Notes under the pieces: model-generated
Seen by the model: only the letters and a program-made list of their open reading frames with translations
The model's database searches: none
What the model was told of the DNA's origin: nothing
Part shown: piece by piece, positions 44,295-52,832 of the stretch
Numbering within the stretch: the first letter of the stretch is position 1
How the letters are laid out: each line of letters starts with the position of its first letter
Translations under genes and position numbers: made by a program
Assembly: GCF_030269545.1 (NCBI RefSeq)
Contig: NZ_BSTN01000005.1
Span: 248,001 to 312,000, forward strand
DNA from: Actinomadura sp. NBRC 104425
Lineage (GTDB): Bacteria; Actinomycetota; Actinomycetes; Streptosporangiales; Streptosporangiaceae
Direction: 5' to 3'
Length of the DNA stretch: 64,000 bases

Positions 44295-44666
44295 CTACGG
44301 CTCCCGCTCGGCGAGGAAGACCTGATCCATCACGGTGGCGCCGTCATCGATGACGGGTCGGATCTGATGACGGTTGACGAGCTCGGTCACCCCGGTGCCG
44401 CTGCGCCCGCAGAGGCGCGCGATCCTCTCCGGCGGGACGCCGTAGTCGGACAGCGGCGATACGAAGCTGTGCCGCAGCTCGCACGGTGTCCAGTCCTTGG
44501 GGTCGAGTCCGGCCGCCTTGACGATCCGCCGGAACGCACGGCGGACATTGGCCGCGTCAAGCTCTGTGCCGGTCTGGGAGGCGAACACCAGGCCCGGGTC
44601 GTGCCATGTGCTCGCCGCGGCGCGGGCTGCTTCCTGGCGTTCGCGCTGGCTGCGTAGGGCCGCGGG
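44295..44666 (-). pseudogene. Tyrosine recombinase/integrase, C-terminal remnant with lost catalytic residues
   Basis: The frame reads QREAARAAASTWHDPGLVFA-like sequence, then FRRIVKAAGLDPKDWTPCEL and RHSFVSPLSDYGVPPERIAR. It ends with LCGRSGTGVTELVNRHQIRP. ELRHSF keeps the box-II Arg and His. The usual GHSG reads GRSG, and the catalytic tyrosine (normally LVYRHQ/KQ) is an asparagine (LVNRHQ). A stop lies in frame near 44668 and the N-terminal two thirds are absent. It is adjacent to and convergent with tRNA-Val, the usual attachment arrangement for integrative elements. Confidence 0.78.
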
Positions 44667-45070
44667 CGGTTAGACGGAGCCAGAAACCGCGTCCGGCCCG
44701 GACGACGCGGATCCGGTGCCGGACAACACGAGCCCGTCGACGGCCAACGCCCGATGGCCGGGCGGAGACAAACACCGCACGACGCGGGCCGGACGACGCC
44801 GAAGCGGCGCCAGACCACATGGGTCCGTCGGGGTCAGGGGTTCGCTCGTCAGGCGGAGCTGGAACCCGTACGCGGGAAGGCCGGACGACTTGGGGACGAC
44901 GCGGGCCTGTCAGCGATCAGCGGTCGATGGCCAGACGGAGGCAGACAAGGCACGACGGGGGCCGGACGCGCGGATGTGGCGGCGGACGACCGGGCCTGAC
45001 GGCGGTCTGCGGTCGATGGTCAGGCGGAGGGAGAGGCCGCACGCGGGGCCCGGACGGCGGCGGGTCTGGC
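44655..45070. repeat. Degenerate ~88-bp tandem repeat, about five copies
   Basis: A module with core CGGAG-N~20-CGGCCCGGACGACGC recurs. The CGGAG element falls at 44675, 44763, 44854, 44936 and 45024, with spacings of 88, 91, 82 and 88 bases. Shared words include GACGACGCGGGCC, GGTCGATGGCCAG and GGCCGGACG. The period is not a multiple of three and all frames are broken, so it is not a protein repeat. It lies directly behind the integrase remnant. Confidence 0.6.
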
Positions 45071-45268
45071 GGCGGCCGGCGGTCGGGCAGGGGTGGAGGG
45101 TGCATGCGTGGGGGTGGGCAGCATGGGCGCGACTGAAACGGCGCGGGGTTCGAGGGGGAGGGAGGGGCGCTGCGCGTTGAGGAAGGCGCAGCGGCGCAGG
45201 GAGTGGTGGCGGGTTAGGCGGTGCCGCCAAGGGATAGGGGGTTAGCGGGGTCGGGGGACGCTGCGGAG

Positions 45269-45715
45269 TTACTTCCAGGGGGTCAGGTCATTGACGTTCC
45301 AAGGAAGGTTGAAGCCGTAGACCGTCAGGTAGGCGATGACGGCCGCGCCGGCGAGAACGCCGCAGATGACTGCGAGGATGGTGTTGCGGCGTTTGGTGCG
45401 CGGGTCAAGGGCTTTCTCTTTGGCGCGTTCGGCGGCCTGGCGGGCGTGGTGCAGGGCGCGCTGGGCCCAGGCGAACTCCGTGGCCAGAATGGCCAGGCCG
45501 ACGACGATGCCCAGGATGCCCGGTCCGGGGGTGATCATCATCACCAGGCCCCCGAGGAGGACCGTCGCCCCGACGGTGAAGACCCCGATGCGCCAGGTGG
45601 TGTGGAGCAGCGGGTTGCGGCGGATGAACGCCCGGAACCGCGCGAAGCGCCCCGGCTTCTCCGCCACTCCCTCTACCGGCGAGGGCGGGACGTCCTTTTC
45701 TTGATTAATTGCCAT
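45269..45715 (-). CDS. PGPGW-family membrane protein (TIGR02611-like)
   Basis: A 148-residue membrane protein. The first hydrophobic segment IGVFTVGATVLLGGLVMMI is followed by TPGPGILGIVVGLAILATEF, which contains the PGPG signature. A basic amphipathic helix and a further membrane segment, ILAVICGVLAGAAVIAYLTV, come next. The function is unknown. The family is common in actinobacteria next to sporulation genes; here it is divergent from the SsgB-like gene. Confidence 0.85.
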   Translation of the reverse strand: MAINQEKDVPPSPVEGVAEKPGRFARFRAFIRRNPLLHTTWRIGVFTVGATVLLGGLVMMITPGPGILGIVVGLAILATEFAWAQRALHHARQAAERAKEKALDPRTKRRNTILAVICGVLAGAAVIAYLTVYGFNLPWNVNDLTPWK

Positions 45716-46030
45716 CTTATTACCCTAGGACACGGTGGCGGTCGTCTCGGCCCGCAGATCCGATTTCGGCGTTCATTAAGGCCCCCTCCATGGTCGCAGA
45801 TCCGCCGACGGCACCGTCCGAGCACCGCCCCCAGGGCGTCGTGATCCACTTTGCCCAGGTCAGAGGCTTGGTCACGGAGCGTGAGGTGGGTCACAACCGG
45901 CCACGGGAACGGAATGTTCCCCTACGCTCGCCCAGTTACGCGTCATAGATCGCGGGGATGTCCGTTGGTGGAGTGAACTCCGACCGGGAACGCCCGCGTG
46001 CGAGCGGGACCGACGTCCGAAGGAATGGCC
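45716..46030. other. Divergent promoter region of PGPGW and SsgB-like genes
   Basis: No gene is seen in these 315 bases. Starts lie at both ends, pointing outward. An AGGA element precedes the ATG at 46031. No clear inverted repeat was found. Confidence 0.45.
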
Positions 46031-46453
46031 ATGAACAGCAGTACCACCGTCTCGGCCGAGCTGGGCCTCCGACTCGTCGTCCCCGACCGCACGACCGTGC
46101 CCCTGCTGGCCGGGCTGGAGTACGCGGCCGACGACCCGTACGCCATCCGCATGGCCTTCCACGTCGGCGACGGCGAACCGGTGGAATGGATTTTCGCACG
46201 GGAGCTGCTGACGGTGGGCATCGTACGGCGGGCGGGCGACGGCGACGTGGAGGTGTGGCCGGCCGGGCCGGACGAGGACGACGGCACACTGAACCTGGCG
46301 CTGTCCTCGCCGTTCGGGAACGCCCGGTTCTTGGTTCCCCTGTCCCCCTTGGCCGATTTCCTGCACCGCACCTACAAGGTGGTCCCGGCGGGGCGGGAGC
46401 CGGAGTTCATCGACATCGACGCCGAGCTGGAGAACCTGCTGTGGTCGTCGTGA
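46031..46453 (+). CDS. SsgA/SsgB family sporulation and cell-division regulator
   Basis: A 140-residue SsgA-like protein. Family segments are VSAELGLRLVVPDRTTVPLLAGLEYAADDPYAIRMAFH, PVEWIFARELLTVGI and LSSPFGNARFLVPLSPLADFLHRTYKVVP. In sporulating actinomycetes SsgB positions FtsZ at future septa. This marks the host as a morphologically complex actinomycete. An ATG six bases upstream is possible but leaves no space for the ribosome-binding site. Confidence 0.92.
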   Translation: MNSSTTVSAELGLRLVVPDRTTVPLLAGLEYAADDPYAIRMAFHVGDGEPVEWIFARELLTVGIVRRAGDGDVEVWPAGPDEDDGTLNLALSSPFGNARFLVPLSPLADFLHRTYKVVPAGREPEFIDIDAELENLLWSS

Positions 46454-46456
46454 CGG

Positions 46457-47860
46457 TCACTGGCTGAGCCGGGCGATGTGCCGCATCTTGTTCATGGCGT
46501 CCAGCGCCGCCACCTTGTAGGACTCGGCCAGCGTCGGATAGTTGAACACCGCGTTGACCAGGTAGTCCACGGTTCCCCCGCAGCCCATGACGGTCTGCCC
46601 GATGTGCACCAGCTCGGTGGCCCCCGTCCCGAAGACGTGCACCCCCAGCAGCGACCGGTCCTCGGGCGAGACCAGGAGCTTGAGCATCCCGTGGGAGTCG
46701 CCGATGATCTGGCCGCGGGCCAGTTCCCGGTAGCGGGCGACGCCCACCTCGAACGGCACCTTGGCCTCGGTCAGCTGGTCCTCGGTGCGGCCGACGAAGC
46801 TGATCTCCGGGACGGTGTAGATCCCGATGGGCTGCAGCTCGTCCAGCCCGGACACCGGCTCCCCGCAGGCGTGGTGCGCGGCCAGCCGGCCCTGTTCCAT
46901 GGAGGTGGCGGCCAGCGAGGGGAATCCGATCACGTCGCCGACGGCGTAGATGTGCGGGACCTCGGTGCGGTAGTCGCCGTCCACCGCGATGCGGCCGCGC
47001 GCGTCGGCGGCCAGCCCGGCGGCCTCCAGGTCGAGGTCGTCGGTCATGCCGTGCCGGCCCGCCGAGTACATCACGGTGTCGGCGGGGATGCGCTTGCCGC
47101 TCTCCAGGACGGTGATCGCGCCGTCCCGGCGGCGTTCCACCGAGGCGACGGTCTCGCGGAACCGGAACGTCACGGCCAGGTCGCGCAGGTGGTACTTGAG
47201 CGCCTCGACGATCTCCAAGTCGCAGAACTCCAGCATCCGCTCGCGCCGCTCCACCACGGTGACCTTGGTGCCGAGCGCGGCGAACATCGAGGCGTACTCG
47301 ATGCCGATCACCCCGGCGCCGACCACGACCATGGTCTCGGGGATGCGCTCCAGGCGGAGGATGCCGTCGGAGTCGATCACGGTGCGGTCGTCGAACTCGA
47401 CGCTGTCGGGGCGGGCGGGACGGGTGCCCGTGGCGATGACGATCCGGTCGGCGGTCACCTTGTGCTCGCGGCCGTCGCCGTCGCTCACCCCGACGGTGTG
47501 GGGATCGAGGAAGCGGCCGGTGCCGGTCAGGACCGTGACGTGGTTGCGCGCCAGCTGGCTGCGGATCACGTCCACCTCGCGGCCGATGACGTGCTGGGTC
47601 CGCATGCCCAGGTCGGCGACCGTGATGTCCTCCTTGACCCGGTAGCTCTGCCCGTACAGTTCGCGCTGGTTGAGCCCGGTGAGGTAGAGGACCGCTTCGC
47701 GGAGGGTCTTGGACGGGATCGTCCCGGTGTTGATGCACACGCCGCCGAGCATGGTGCGCCGGTCGACGATCGCCACCCGCCGGCCCAGCTTGGCCGCGGC
47801 GATCGCGGCGCGCTGTCCTCCGGGGCCCGAGCCGAGCACCAGCAGATCGAAATCGCTCAC
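46457..47860 (-). CDS. sthA: Si-specific soluble pyridine nucleotide transhydrogenase
   Basis: A 467-residue flavoprotein disulfide-reductase-like enzyme. The FAD site is [22 protein letters not shown]. The region [18 protein letters not shown] has only one of the two redox cysteines, the hallmark of SthA rather than lipoamide dehydrogenase. The NAD(P) site is [18 protein letters not shown], and [21 protein letters not shown] completes the fold. It interconverts NADPH and NADH. The start is the GTG at 47858-47860 giving [10 protein letters not shown]. Confidence 0.92.
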   Translation of the reverse strand: MSDFDLLVLGSGPGGQRAAIAAAKLGRRVAIVDRRTMLGGVCINTGTIPSKTLREAVLYLTGLNQRELYGQSYRVKEDITVADLGMRTQHVIGREVDVIRSQLARNHVTVLTGTGRFLDPHTVGVSDGDGREHKVTADRIVIATGTRPARPDSVEFDDRTVIDSDGILRLERIPETMVVVGAGVIGIEYASMFAALGTKVTVVERRERMLEFCDLEIVEALKYHLRDLAVTFRFRETVASVERRRDGAITVLESGKRIPADTVMYSAGRHGMTDDLDLEAAGLAADARGRIAVDGDYRTEVPHIYAVGDVIGFPSLAATSMEQGRLAAHHACGEPVSGLDELQPIGIYTVPEISFVGRTEDQLTEAKVPFEVGVARYRELARGQIIGDSHGMLKLLVSPEDRSLLGVHVFGTGATELVHIGQTVMGCGGTVDYLVNAVFNYPTLAESYKVAALDAMNKMRHIARLSQ

Positions 47861-48218
47861 GGCCCCAGTGTGGCGGGCCGCCGGGCGTCTCATAAGCCCT
47901 TTGCCGGGACGTTTCCGATCGTGTCACGGGATGTCGGGATGCTGCCGGGGCGGTTCAGGGCGCGGTCAGGCCCGCGACCAGGTCGTCCAGGCCCGCCTTG
48001 ACACGCTTTAGGCTCATGCCGCGGGTGCGGCGGCGCCGGAACAGGCCGGCGGCCAGCGCCGTCGGCGGACGGTGCGGTCAGGGTCTCCAGGTGCGTGCGG
48101 TACGACTCGCAGAAGCCGTCGTCGAACCGCGCGTCGGGCGGCGCGCGAGGGCCGACCCGTCGCCGCCGCCCCGCAGGCCGTGCCCCGACCCGGCGGACGT
48201 CCTGAAGGAGGAGCTTGC
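47861..48218. other. 358-bp region upstream of SMR exporter gene
   Basis: No intact gene is recognised. A reverse frame around 48000-48140 contains FDDGFCESYRTHLETLTAP, which may be the tail of a lost gene, but I cannot assign it. AAGGAGG at 48205-48211 serves the SMR gene. I looked for a guanidine riboswitch before this Gdx-like gene and could not draw one. Confidence 0.4.
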
Positions 48219-48536
48219 GTGGCCTGGTTGCTGCTGGTCGTCGCGGCGGCCATGGAACTGGTCTGGGCGACCGCGCTCAAGCAGTCGGACGGCCTGACCC
48301 GGCTGTGGCCGAGCCTGGTGGCGCTGCCGGTCAGCCTGCTCAGCGTCGTCGTGCTGTCGGTGGCGCTGCGCGACCTGCCGGTCGGCACCGCCTACGCGGT
48401 GTGGGTGGGCCTCGGCGCGTTCGGCGTCGCGGTCGCCGGCATCGTCGCCCTGGGCGAGAGCGTCAGCCCGCAGCGCCTGGTGTTCCTGGCGTTGATCCTC
48501 GTCGGCGTCATCGGCCTGCGGGCCGTCGACGGGTGA
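48219..48536 (+). CDS. SMR family exporter, SugE/Gdx-like
   Basis: A 105-residue four-helix membrane protein. AWLLLVVAAAMELVWATALKQSDGLTRLWPS carries the membrane-embedded glutamate and the W-A-x-x-LK-x-S/T-x-G-x-TRLWPS pattern of SugE/Gdx guanidinium exporters rather than EmrE. Later helices include LPVGTAYAVWVGLGAFGVAVAGIVALGES. The GTG start is fixed by AAGGAGG 8 bases upstream. Confidence 0.88.
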   Translation: MAWLLLVVAAAMELVWATALKQSDGLTRLWPSLVALPVSLLSVVVLSVALRDLPVGTAYAVWVGLGAFGVAVAGIVALGESVSPQRLVFLALILVGVIGLRAVDG

Positions 48537-48630
48537 GCGGAACGCGTCCTGGACGATCCTTTAACCCGGTCCCGACCTGGGCATGCTGTCAGCAGACGGT
48601 CGGCCGACCTACGGGAGCGGGGCTGAGGCC

Positions 48631-49467
48631 ATGGGCACGCGGCTGCTGGGCATCGACATCGGGGGCTCCGGCATCAAGGGCGCGCCCGTCGATCTGGAGC
48701 GGGGCGTGCTCGCCGCCGAACGGCTGCGCATCGAGACCCCGCACCCGGCCGAACCGGAGCCGGTCGCGCGGGTGCTGGCCGAGATCGTCGGCCATTTCGG
48801 GTGGACGGGCCCGGTCGGGGTCACCTTCCCTGGCGTCGTGGCCGACGGGGTGACGCTGTCGGCGGCCAACGTGTCCCGCAAGTGGCTGGGCCTGCACGCG
48901 CAGGACCTGTTCGCCGCGGCGACCGGACGGGACGTGACGGTGGTCAACGACGCCGACGCCGCGGGCATCGCCGAGATGCGGCACGGCGCCGGGCGCGGCG
49001 CGGACGGCACGGTGGTGGTGCTGACGCTCGGCACCGGCATCGGCAGTGCGCTGTTCACCCATGGCGTGCTCGTGCCGAACACCGAGTTCGGCCATCTGGA
49101 GATCAACGGCAGGGACGCCGAGTCGCGGGCGTCCGCCCGGGTCCGCGACGAGGAGGGGCTGAGCTGGGACAAGTGGGCCCACCGGCTCTCGCGGTACCTG
49201 CGCCGCCTGGAGGCGCTGCTCTCCCCGTCGCTGATCGTGCTGGGCGGCGGGGTGTCGAAGAAGTCCGACAAGTTCGTGCCGTTGCTCAAGGGGGTGCGGG
49301 CGCCGGTCGTGCCCGCCGCGCTGGTGAACGACGCCGGGATCGTCGGCGCCGCGATGGCGGCCGCGGACGGTGCGGCCGCGGTGCGCCGCCGCGGCCGCCT
49401 GATCGACCAGCCCGCCGCCTTCCACACCGCCCGGCAGGCCGCCCGGGGCGATCACGCGGCGCCGTGA
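48631..49467 (+). CDS. ppgK: Polyphosphate glucokinase
   Basis: A 278-residue ROK-family kinase. Phosphate 1 loop is [18 protein letters not shown], the catalytic aspartate is in [15 protein letters not shown], phosphate 2 loop is [18 protein letters not shown], and [22 protein letters not shown] is specific to actinobacterial PpgK. It phosphorylates glucose with polyphosphate or ATP. The ATG at 48631 matches the family length. Confidence 0.93.
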   Translation: MGTRLLGIDIGGSGIKGAPVDLERGVLAAERLRIETPHPAEPEPVARVLAEIVGHFGWTGPVGVTFPGVVADGVTLSAANVSRKWLGLHAQDLFAAATGRDVTVVNDADAAGIAEMRHGAGRGADGTVVVLTLGTGIGSALFTHGVLVPNTEFGHLEINGRDAESRASARVRDEEGLSWDKWAHRLSRYLRRLEALLSPSLIVLGGGVSKKSDKFVPLLKGVRAPVVPAALVNDAGIVGAAMAAADGAAAVRRRGRLIDQPAAFHTARQAARGDHAAP

Positions 49468-49700
49468 ACCCGCACGGCGGCGATCTCCCCGGGGCGTGCC
49501 GGCAGGGGCACCGCGCCGCCGTCGGCGGTGTGCGCCTCCCCGGGGCGTCCCCGCAGGCCGGCACGCGTCGCCCCGCGGTAGACGGCCGTCGTGGGCGCCG
49601 GGTCGCGACGCCCCGCCCCGCGCGCCCGGGCGTCCGGCATAGGCGAGCCGGGTAACGAGGCGACGAACAGGTCCGCCGAGCGCCGGAAACGCTTGGGGCG
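49452..49700 (-). pseudogene. Possible glycoside hydrolase (alpha-mannosidase-like) C-terminal remnant
   Basis: The reverse frame ends GRPGEAHTADGGAVPLPARP and then [12 protein letters not shown]. This resembles the C-terminal beta-domain end of GH38-type glycosidases (..GRPGE..DG.AVxLPLRPGEIATVRV). The preceding sequence shows no homology and has no start. It is a weak call. Confidence 0.22.
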
Positions 49701-49741
49701 GCGGGCCGACCTGCCGGATCCGGCCCGCCTCCAGGACCGCG

Positions 49742-50605
49742 TCACGGATCCATGAGCTCGGCGCTGCGCGCCGCGAACACCTCCATGACCTTCGCGGTGA
49801 TCGGGCCCGGTGCGGCGGGCAGCTCGGTGCCGTCCACGGCGCGGATCGGCTGCACGTCGCGGGTGGTGGAGACCAGGAACGCCTCCTCGGCCCGGTACAG
49901 GTCCTCCAGCGGGACGTCCTCCTCCTCGGCGCCGTACCACTCCAGCACCAGCGCCCGCGTCACCCCCGCCAGGCAGCCCGCCGACAGCGGCGGGGTGAGC
50001 AGCCGCCCACCGCGCACCAGGAAGATGTTGGTGCCGGTGCCCTCGCACAGGTTCCCGGCGGTGTTGCCGAAGATCGCCTCGCCGCCGCCGCGTTCCTTGG
50101 CGTACGCCAGGGCCATCGCGTTCTCCGCGTACGAGGTGGTCTTGAGGCCGGACAGGGCGCCCCGCTCGTTGCGCGGCCACGGCACCACCGTGACGTCCGC
50201 CGTCGCCGGGAACGGCTTCTGCGGGGCCACGGCGACCACCGCGGTGGCCCCCTGGGAGCCGCGGTCGGACCCCAGCGGTCCCGGCCCGCTGGTGTAGGTG
50301 ATGCGGATCCGCGCCAGCGGCCACTTCGGCGCGGCGTTGAGCACCTCCAGCGTCGCCTGCGCGAGCATGTCCTGGTCGGGCTCGGGCAGGCCCAGCCCGG
50401 CCGCCGAGCGGGCCAGCCGCCGCAGGTGCCGGGTCAGCGCGAACGGCTCGCCCCGAGTCGCCTTGACCGTCTCGAACACCCCGTCCCCGACCAGCACGCC
50501 GTGGTCGAAGACCGACAGGCGCGCCTGGTCAGGTTCGAGCAGTTCCCCGTTCACCCATACCTTCGCCTGCTCGTTCGCCTGGCCTGTCGCTCGCTCCGCG
50601 GACAC
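49742..50605 (-). CDS. pabC: Aminodeoxychorismate lyase / class IV aminotransferase
   Basis: A 287-residue fold-type IV PLP enzyme. Typical segments are VWVNGELLEPDQARLSVFDHGVLVGDGVFETVK, GLKTTSYAENAMALAYAKERG (region of the PLP lysine partner), and EAIFGNTAGNLCEGTGTNIFLV. With PabB directly upstream it most likely makes 4-aminobenzoate for folate. A GGAGGT site inside the end of pabB places the start at the GTG 50603-50605, giving a 77-base overlap. A branched-chain aminotransferase role is less likely. Confidence 0.88.
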   Translation of the reverse strand: MSAERATGQANEQAKVWVNGELLEPDQARLSVFDHGVLVGDGVFETVKATRGEPFALTRHLRRLARSAAGLGLPEPDQDMLAQATLEVLNAAPKWPLARIRITYTSGPGPLGSDRGSQGATAVVAVAPQKPFPATADVTVVPWPRNERGALSGLKTTSYAENAMALAYAKERGGGEAIFGNTAGNLCEGTGTNIFLVRGGRLLTPPLSAGCLAGVTRALVLEWYGAEEEDVPLEDLYRAEEAFLVSTTRDVQPIRAVDGTELPAAPGPITAKVMEVFAARSAELMDP

Positions 50606-51581
50606 CGGAAGCCACCTCCAACAGCCGAGCCGCCTTCAGCTCGGTCTCCTGCCATTCACGTCGTGGATCGGACTCCCAGGTGATTCCCGCCCCGGTGCCG
50701 AAGCACAGCCGCCCGTCCTCCGCCCAGAAGGTCCGGATGCCCACTGCCAGAGCCCCGCGCCGGGAGTCCGCGTCCACCCAGCCGACGGCCCCACAGTACG
50801 GGCCGCGGGGCACGGGTTCGAGCGCATCCAGCAAGCTCAGCGCACTCGACTTGGGCGCGCCCGTCACCGAACCGGGAGGAAAGGTAGCCTCCAGCAACTC
50901 CGGCCACCCCTGTCCCGGCGCCAGCCTGGCCCGCACCGTCGACACCAGATGCACCAGCCCCGGATGCTCCTCGACGGCGCACAGCTCCGGGACGGTCACG
51001 CCGCCGGTCTCCGCCACCCGCCCCAGGTCGTTGCGGACCAGATCGACGATCATGACGTTCTCGGCCCGGTCCTTGGGCAGCAGATCGGCCTCCGTGCGCC
51101 CGGTGCCCTTGATCGGCCGCGACTCGGCGACCCGCCCGTCCCTGGACAGGTAGAGCTCCGGCGACGCGCTCGCCACCTGAAGCCCCGGCACCCTGAGCGT
51201 CATCGCGTACGGGGCCGGATTGCCCCTGGCCAGCCGCGCGCCCAGGCCCGCGATGTCGGCGTCCGCCCGCATCGGCGCCGACAGGACCCGGCACAGGTTC
51301 GCCTGGTAGACGACGCCGTCGGCGATGGCCTCGCGGATCGTCTGCACCCCGCGCACGTAGGCGTCCTCGTCCATCGACGACACCCACCCCCGCACACCCT
51401 CCCAGGCCCCGCGCGGGTGGGGCGCGGGCCGCACGGTGTCGAACCGCGCGCAGGTCACCTTCCCCTCGTAGGTGACGACGACCGCCCACCACCCGCGCGA
51501 CTCCAGCGCGCAGGGGTCACCGGTCACGTCCCGGAGCCCGGTGGCCAGCATCCCGCCGGCGTATGCGAACGGCTCGTTCAC
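50529..51581 (-). CDS. pabB: Aminodeoxychorismate synthase component I (chorismate-binding)
   Basis: A 350-residue chorismate-utilising enzyme. VSSMDEDAYVRGVQTIREAIADGVVYQANLCR, ASASPELYLSRDGRVAESRPIKGTGRT, VMIVDLVRNDLGRVAETGGV and FPPGSVTGAPKSSALSLLDALE form the conserved active-site motifs, including PIKGT and the GAPK lysine. The GTG at 51579-51581 overlaps the stop of the ArsR-type gene upstream (GTGA). The C-terminal tail (DRPGERAGEGMGERG) is low-complexity and overlaps pabC. Confidence 0.9.
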   Translation of the reverse strand: MNEPFAYAGGMLATGLRDVTGDPCALESRGWWAVVVTYEGKVTCARFDTVRPAPHPRGAWEGVRGWVSSMDEDAYVRGVQTIREAIADGVVYQANLCRVLSAPMRADADIAGLGARLARGNPAPYAMTLRVPGLQVASASPELYLSRDGRVAESRPIKGTGRTEADLLPKDRAENVMIVDLVRNDLGRVAETGGVTVPELCAVEEHPGLVHLVSTVRARLAPGQGWPELLEATFPPGSVTGAPKSSALSLLDALEPVPRGPYCGAVGWVDADSRRGALAVGIRTFWAEDGRLCFGTGAGITWESDPRREWQETELKAARLLEVASGVRGASDRPGERAGEGMGERGTART

Positions 51582-52264
51582 AGCACGCACCCGAACACGT
51601 CCGCCGGCCCGCTGCGCCCCTGCCGGGTGATCTCCAGCGCGTGCCGCGTCCGGCCCCGTTCGAGCCGGCCAAGCCCGACCATCGGTGCGAGCAGCGCCGC
51701 ACGCAGGGCCCCGTTCAGGTGCGGGCGCCGCTCGGTCCGGTCACGGCAGTGCCCGGCGAACCTCCTGCGCCGCCTTCTGAACCCGGCGGCGTCCAGCCCC
51801 ATGATTTCCAGGCGCTCCTCCCCGTTGGCGGTGACCTCGTAGACGCCGTCGCCCTCGATCAGGCCGCCGTCCATGAGGGTGGTGAAGAGCGTCACCCCGG
51901 CCACCCCGGCGAGATGGTCGTAGCATGACCGCGCCCTGTGCAGGCGCCGCGCGTCCCCGGCCTGCCCGAGGCTTCCGGCCTCGAGGGGCGGGTTGATCCT
52001 GGTCAGGGCCTCCACCGCCTGCGCGACGCCGCTTCCGCGGAGGCGGTAGTACCGGTGCCTGCCCTGCTTGACCACCGTCACCGGCCCGCCGCTCAGCGGC
52101 CTGGCCAGATGCGCGCCGGCGGTCTGCGCGCTGATTCTCGCCACCCGCGCCGGCTCCCCCGCCGCCGGCGGCCGCCCGTCCAGCAGGGCGGTCGGCATCG
52201 CCGCGCGGCCCCGGTCGGCCGGCAGTGCCGCGACGGGGGCGATGTCGCTGTCGTGAACGGACAT
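51578..52264 (-). CDS. ArsR-type helix-turn-helix transcriptional regulator
   Basis: A 228-residue regulator. LPADRGRAAMPTALLDGRPPAAGEPARVARISAQTAGAHLARPLSGGPVTVVKQGRHRYYRLRG is an ArsR-family winged helix, and a less conserved helical C-terminal domain follows (ARSCYDHLAGVAGVTLFTTL). Several prolines replace usual leucines (AAGEPARVA, HLARPLSGGPV), which is odd for the DNA-binding helices. It is translationally coupled to pabB, an unusual partner. The start is at the ATG 52262-52264. Confidence 0.75.
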   Translation of the reverse strand: MSVHDSDIAPVAALPADRGRAAMPTALLDGRPPAAGEPARVARISAQTAGAHLARPLSGGPVTVVKQGRHRYYRLRGSGVAQAVEALTRINPPLEAGSLGQAGDARRLHRARSCYDHLAGVAGVTLFTTLMDGGLIEGDGVYEVTANGEERLEIMGLDAAGFRRRRRRFAGHCRDRTERRPHLNGALRAALLAPMVGLGRLERGRTRHALEITRQGRSGPADVFGCVL

Positions 52265-52406
52265 GTCCCCACGCTATGCCCACCACGCGTCCATGCAGGT
52301 CGAAGCGTCGCCGTGCGCTCCGGCGTATTCCAGTTTGGGGAAGCGGCCCGGACACGCTAATGTTTTCCTCGTCGCCGCGAGGGGCCGAAGCCCCGAAGCG
52401 AGACAG

Positions 52407-52479
52407 GCGGAAGTGGCTCAGTTGGTAGAGCATCACCTTGCCAAGGTGAGGGTCGCGGGTTCGAATCCCGTCTTCCGCT
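52407..52479 (+). tRNA. tRNA-Gly (GCC)
   Basis: Acceptor GCGGAAG pairs with CTTCCGC. The anticodon loop TTGCCAA (anticodon GCC) closes on stem CACCT/AGGTG. T arm GCGGG-TTCGAAT-CCCGT. Discriminator T. Confidence 0.95.
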
Positions 52480-52504
52480 CTGGGAGGCCACCAGGTCTCG
52501 TTCT

Positions 52505-52575
52505 GGTGGAGTGGCCGAGAGGCGAGGCAACGGCCTGCAAAGCCGTGTACACGGGTTCAAATCCCGTCTCCACCT
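52505..52575 (+). tRNA. tRNA-Cys (GCA)
   Basis: Acceptor GGTGGAG pairs with CTCCACC. The anticodon loop CTGCAAA gives anticodon GCA. T arm ACGGG-TTCAAAT-CCCGT. Discriminator T. It is 25 bases behind tRNA-Gly, so they are probably one transcript. Confidence 0.95.
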
Positions 52576-52608
52576 CAGGCGCCGTACTTCCCCAGGAAGC
52601 ACGGTCCC

Positions 52609-52680
52609 GGGCGATTAGCTCAGTGGGAGAGCGCTACCTTGACACGGTAGAGGTCACTGGTTCAATCCCAGTATCGCCCA
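52609..52680 (+). tRNA. tRNA-Val (GAC)
   Basis: Acceptor GGGCGAT pairs with ATCGCCC, and the anticodon loop TTGACAC gives anticodon GAC. The acceptor and D arm match tRNA-Val(CAC) at 44166 almost exactly. CCA follows the discriminator A at 52681-52683. Confidence 0.95.
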
Positions 52681-52688
52681 CCATCCCA

Positions 52689-52717
52689 CCCGGGCCAGAT
52701 CTCCGATCCGGCCCGGG
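52689..52717 (+). terminator. Rho-independent terminator of the Gly-Cys-Val tRNA cluster
   Basis: CCCGGGCC-A-GATC pairs with GATC-C-GGCCCGGG around TCC and is followed by CTTTCTGTTTT, a clear T-rich tail. Confidence 0.8.
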
Positions 52718-52832
52718 CTTTCTGTTTTCCGGCCGCGCTGCTCCCCCAGCGCCCGGCATCCCGCGCAATCCGCATGCGGGCGGCGGCGCTCCCCTCGCGG
52801 CCGCACCACCTCGGCCCGTCCGCTGCCGCCGC

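Noticed and set aside
44655..45070. CRISPR array suggested by repeated units
   Set aside because: Units are about 88 bases, highly diverged and without short conserved repeats separated by unique spacers. No cas genes lie nearby.
48060..48218. Possible guanidine riboswitch upstream of the SugE/Gdx-like gene
   Set aside because: I could not draw any of the known guanidine aptamers. The region is too GC-rich and lacks the conserved loop sequences.
52609..52680. tRNA-Val(GAC) as the distal attachment site (attR) of the element at tRNA-Val(CAC)
   Set aside because: It is a complete tRNA with a different anticodon and its own terminator. Its T loop differs (TTCAATC versus TTCGAAC), so it is a normal gene.
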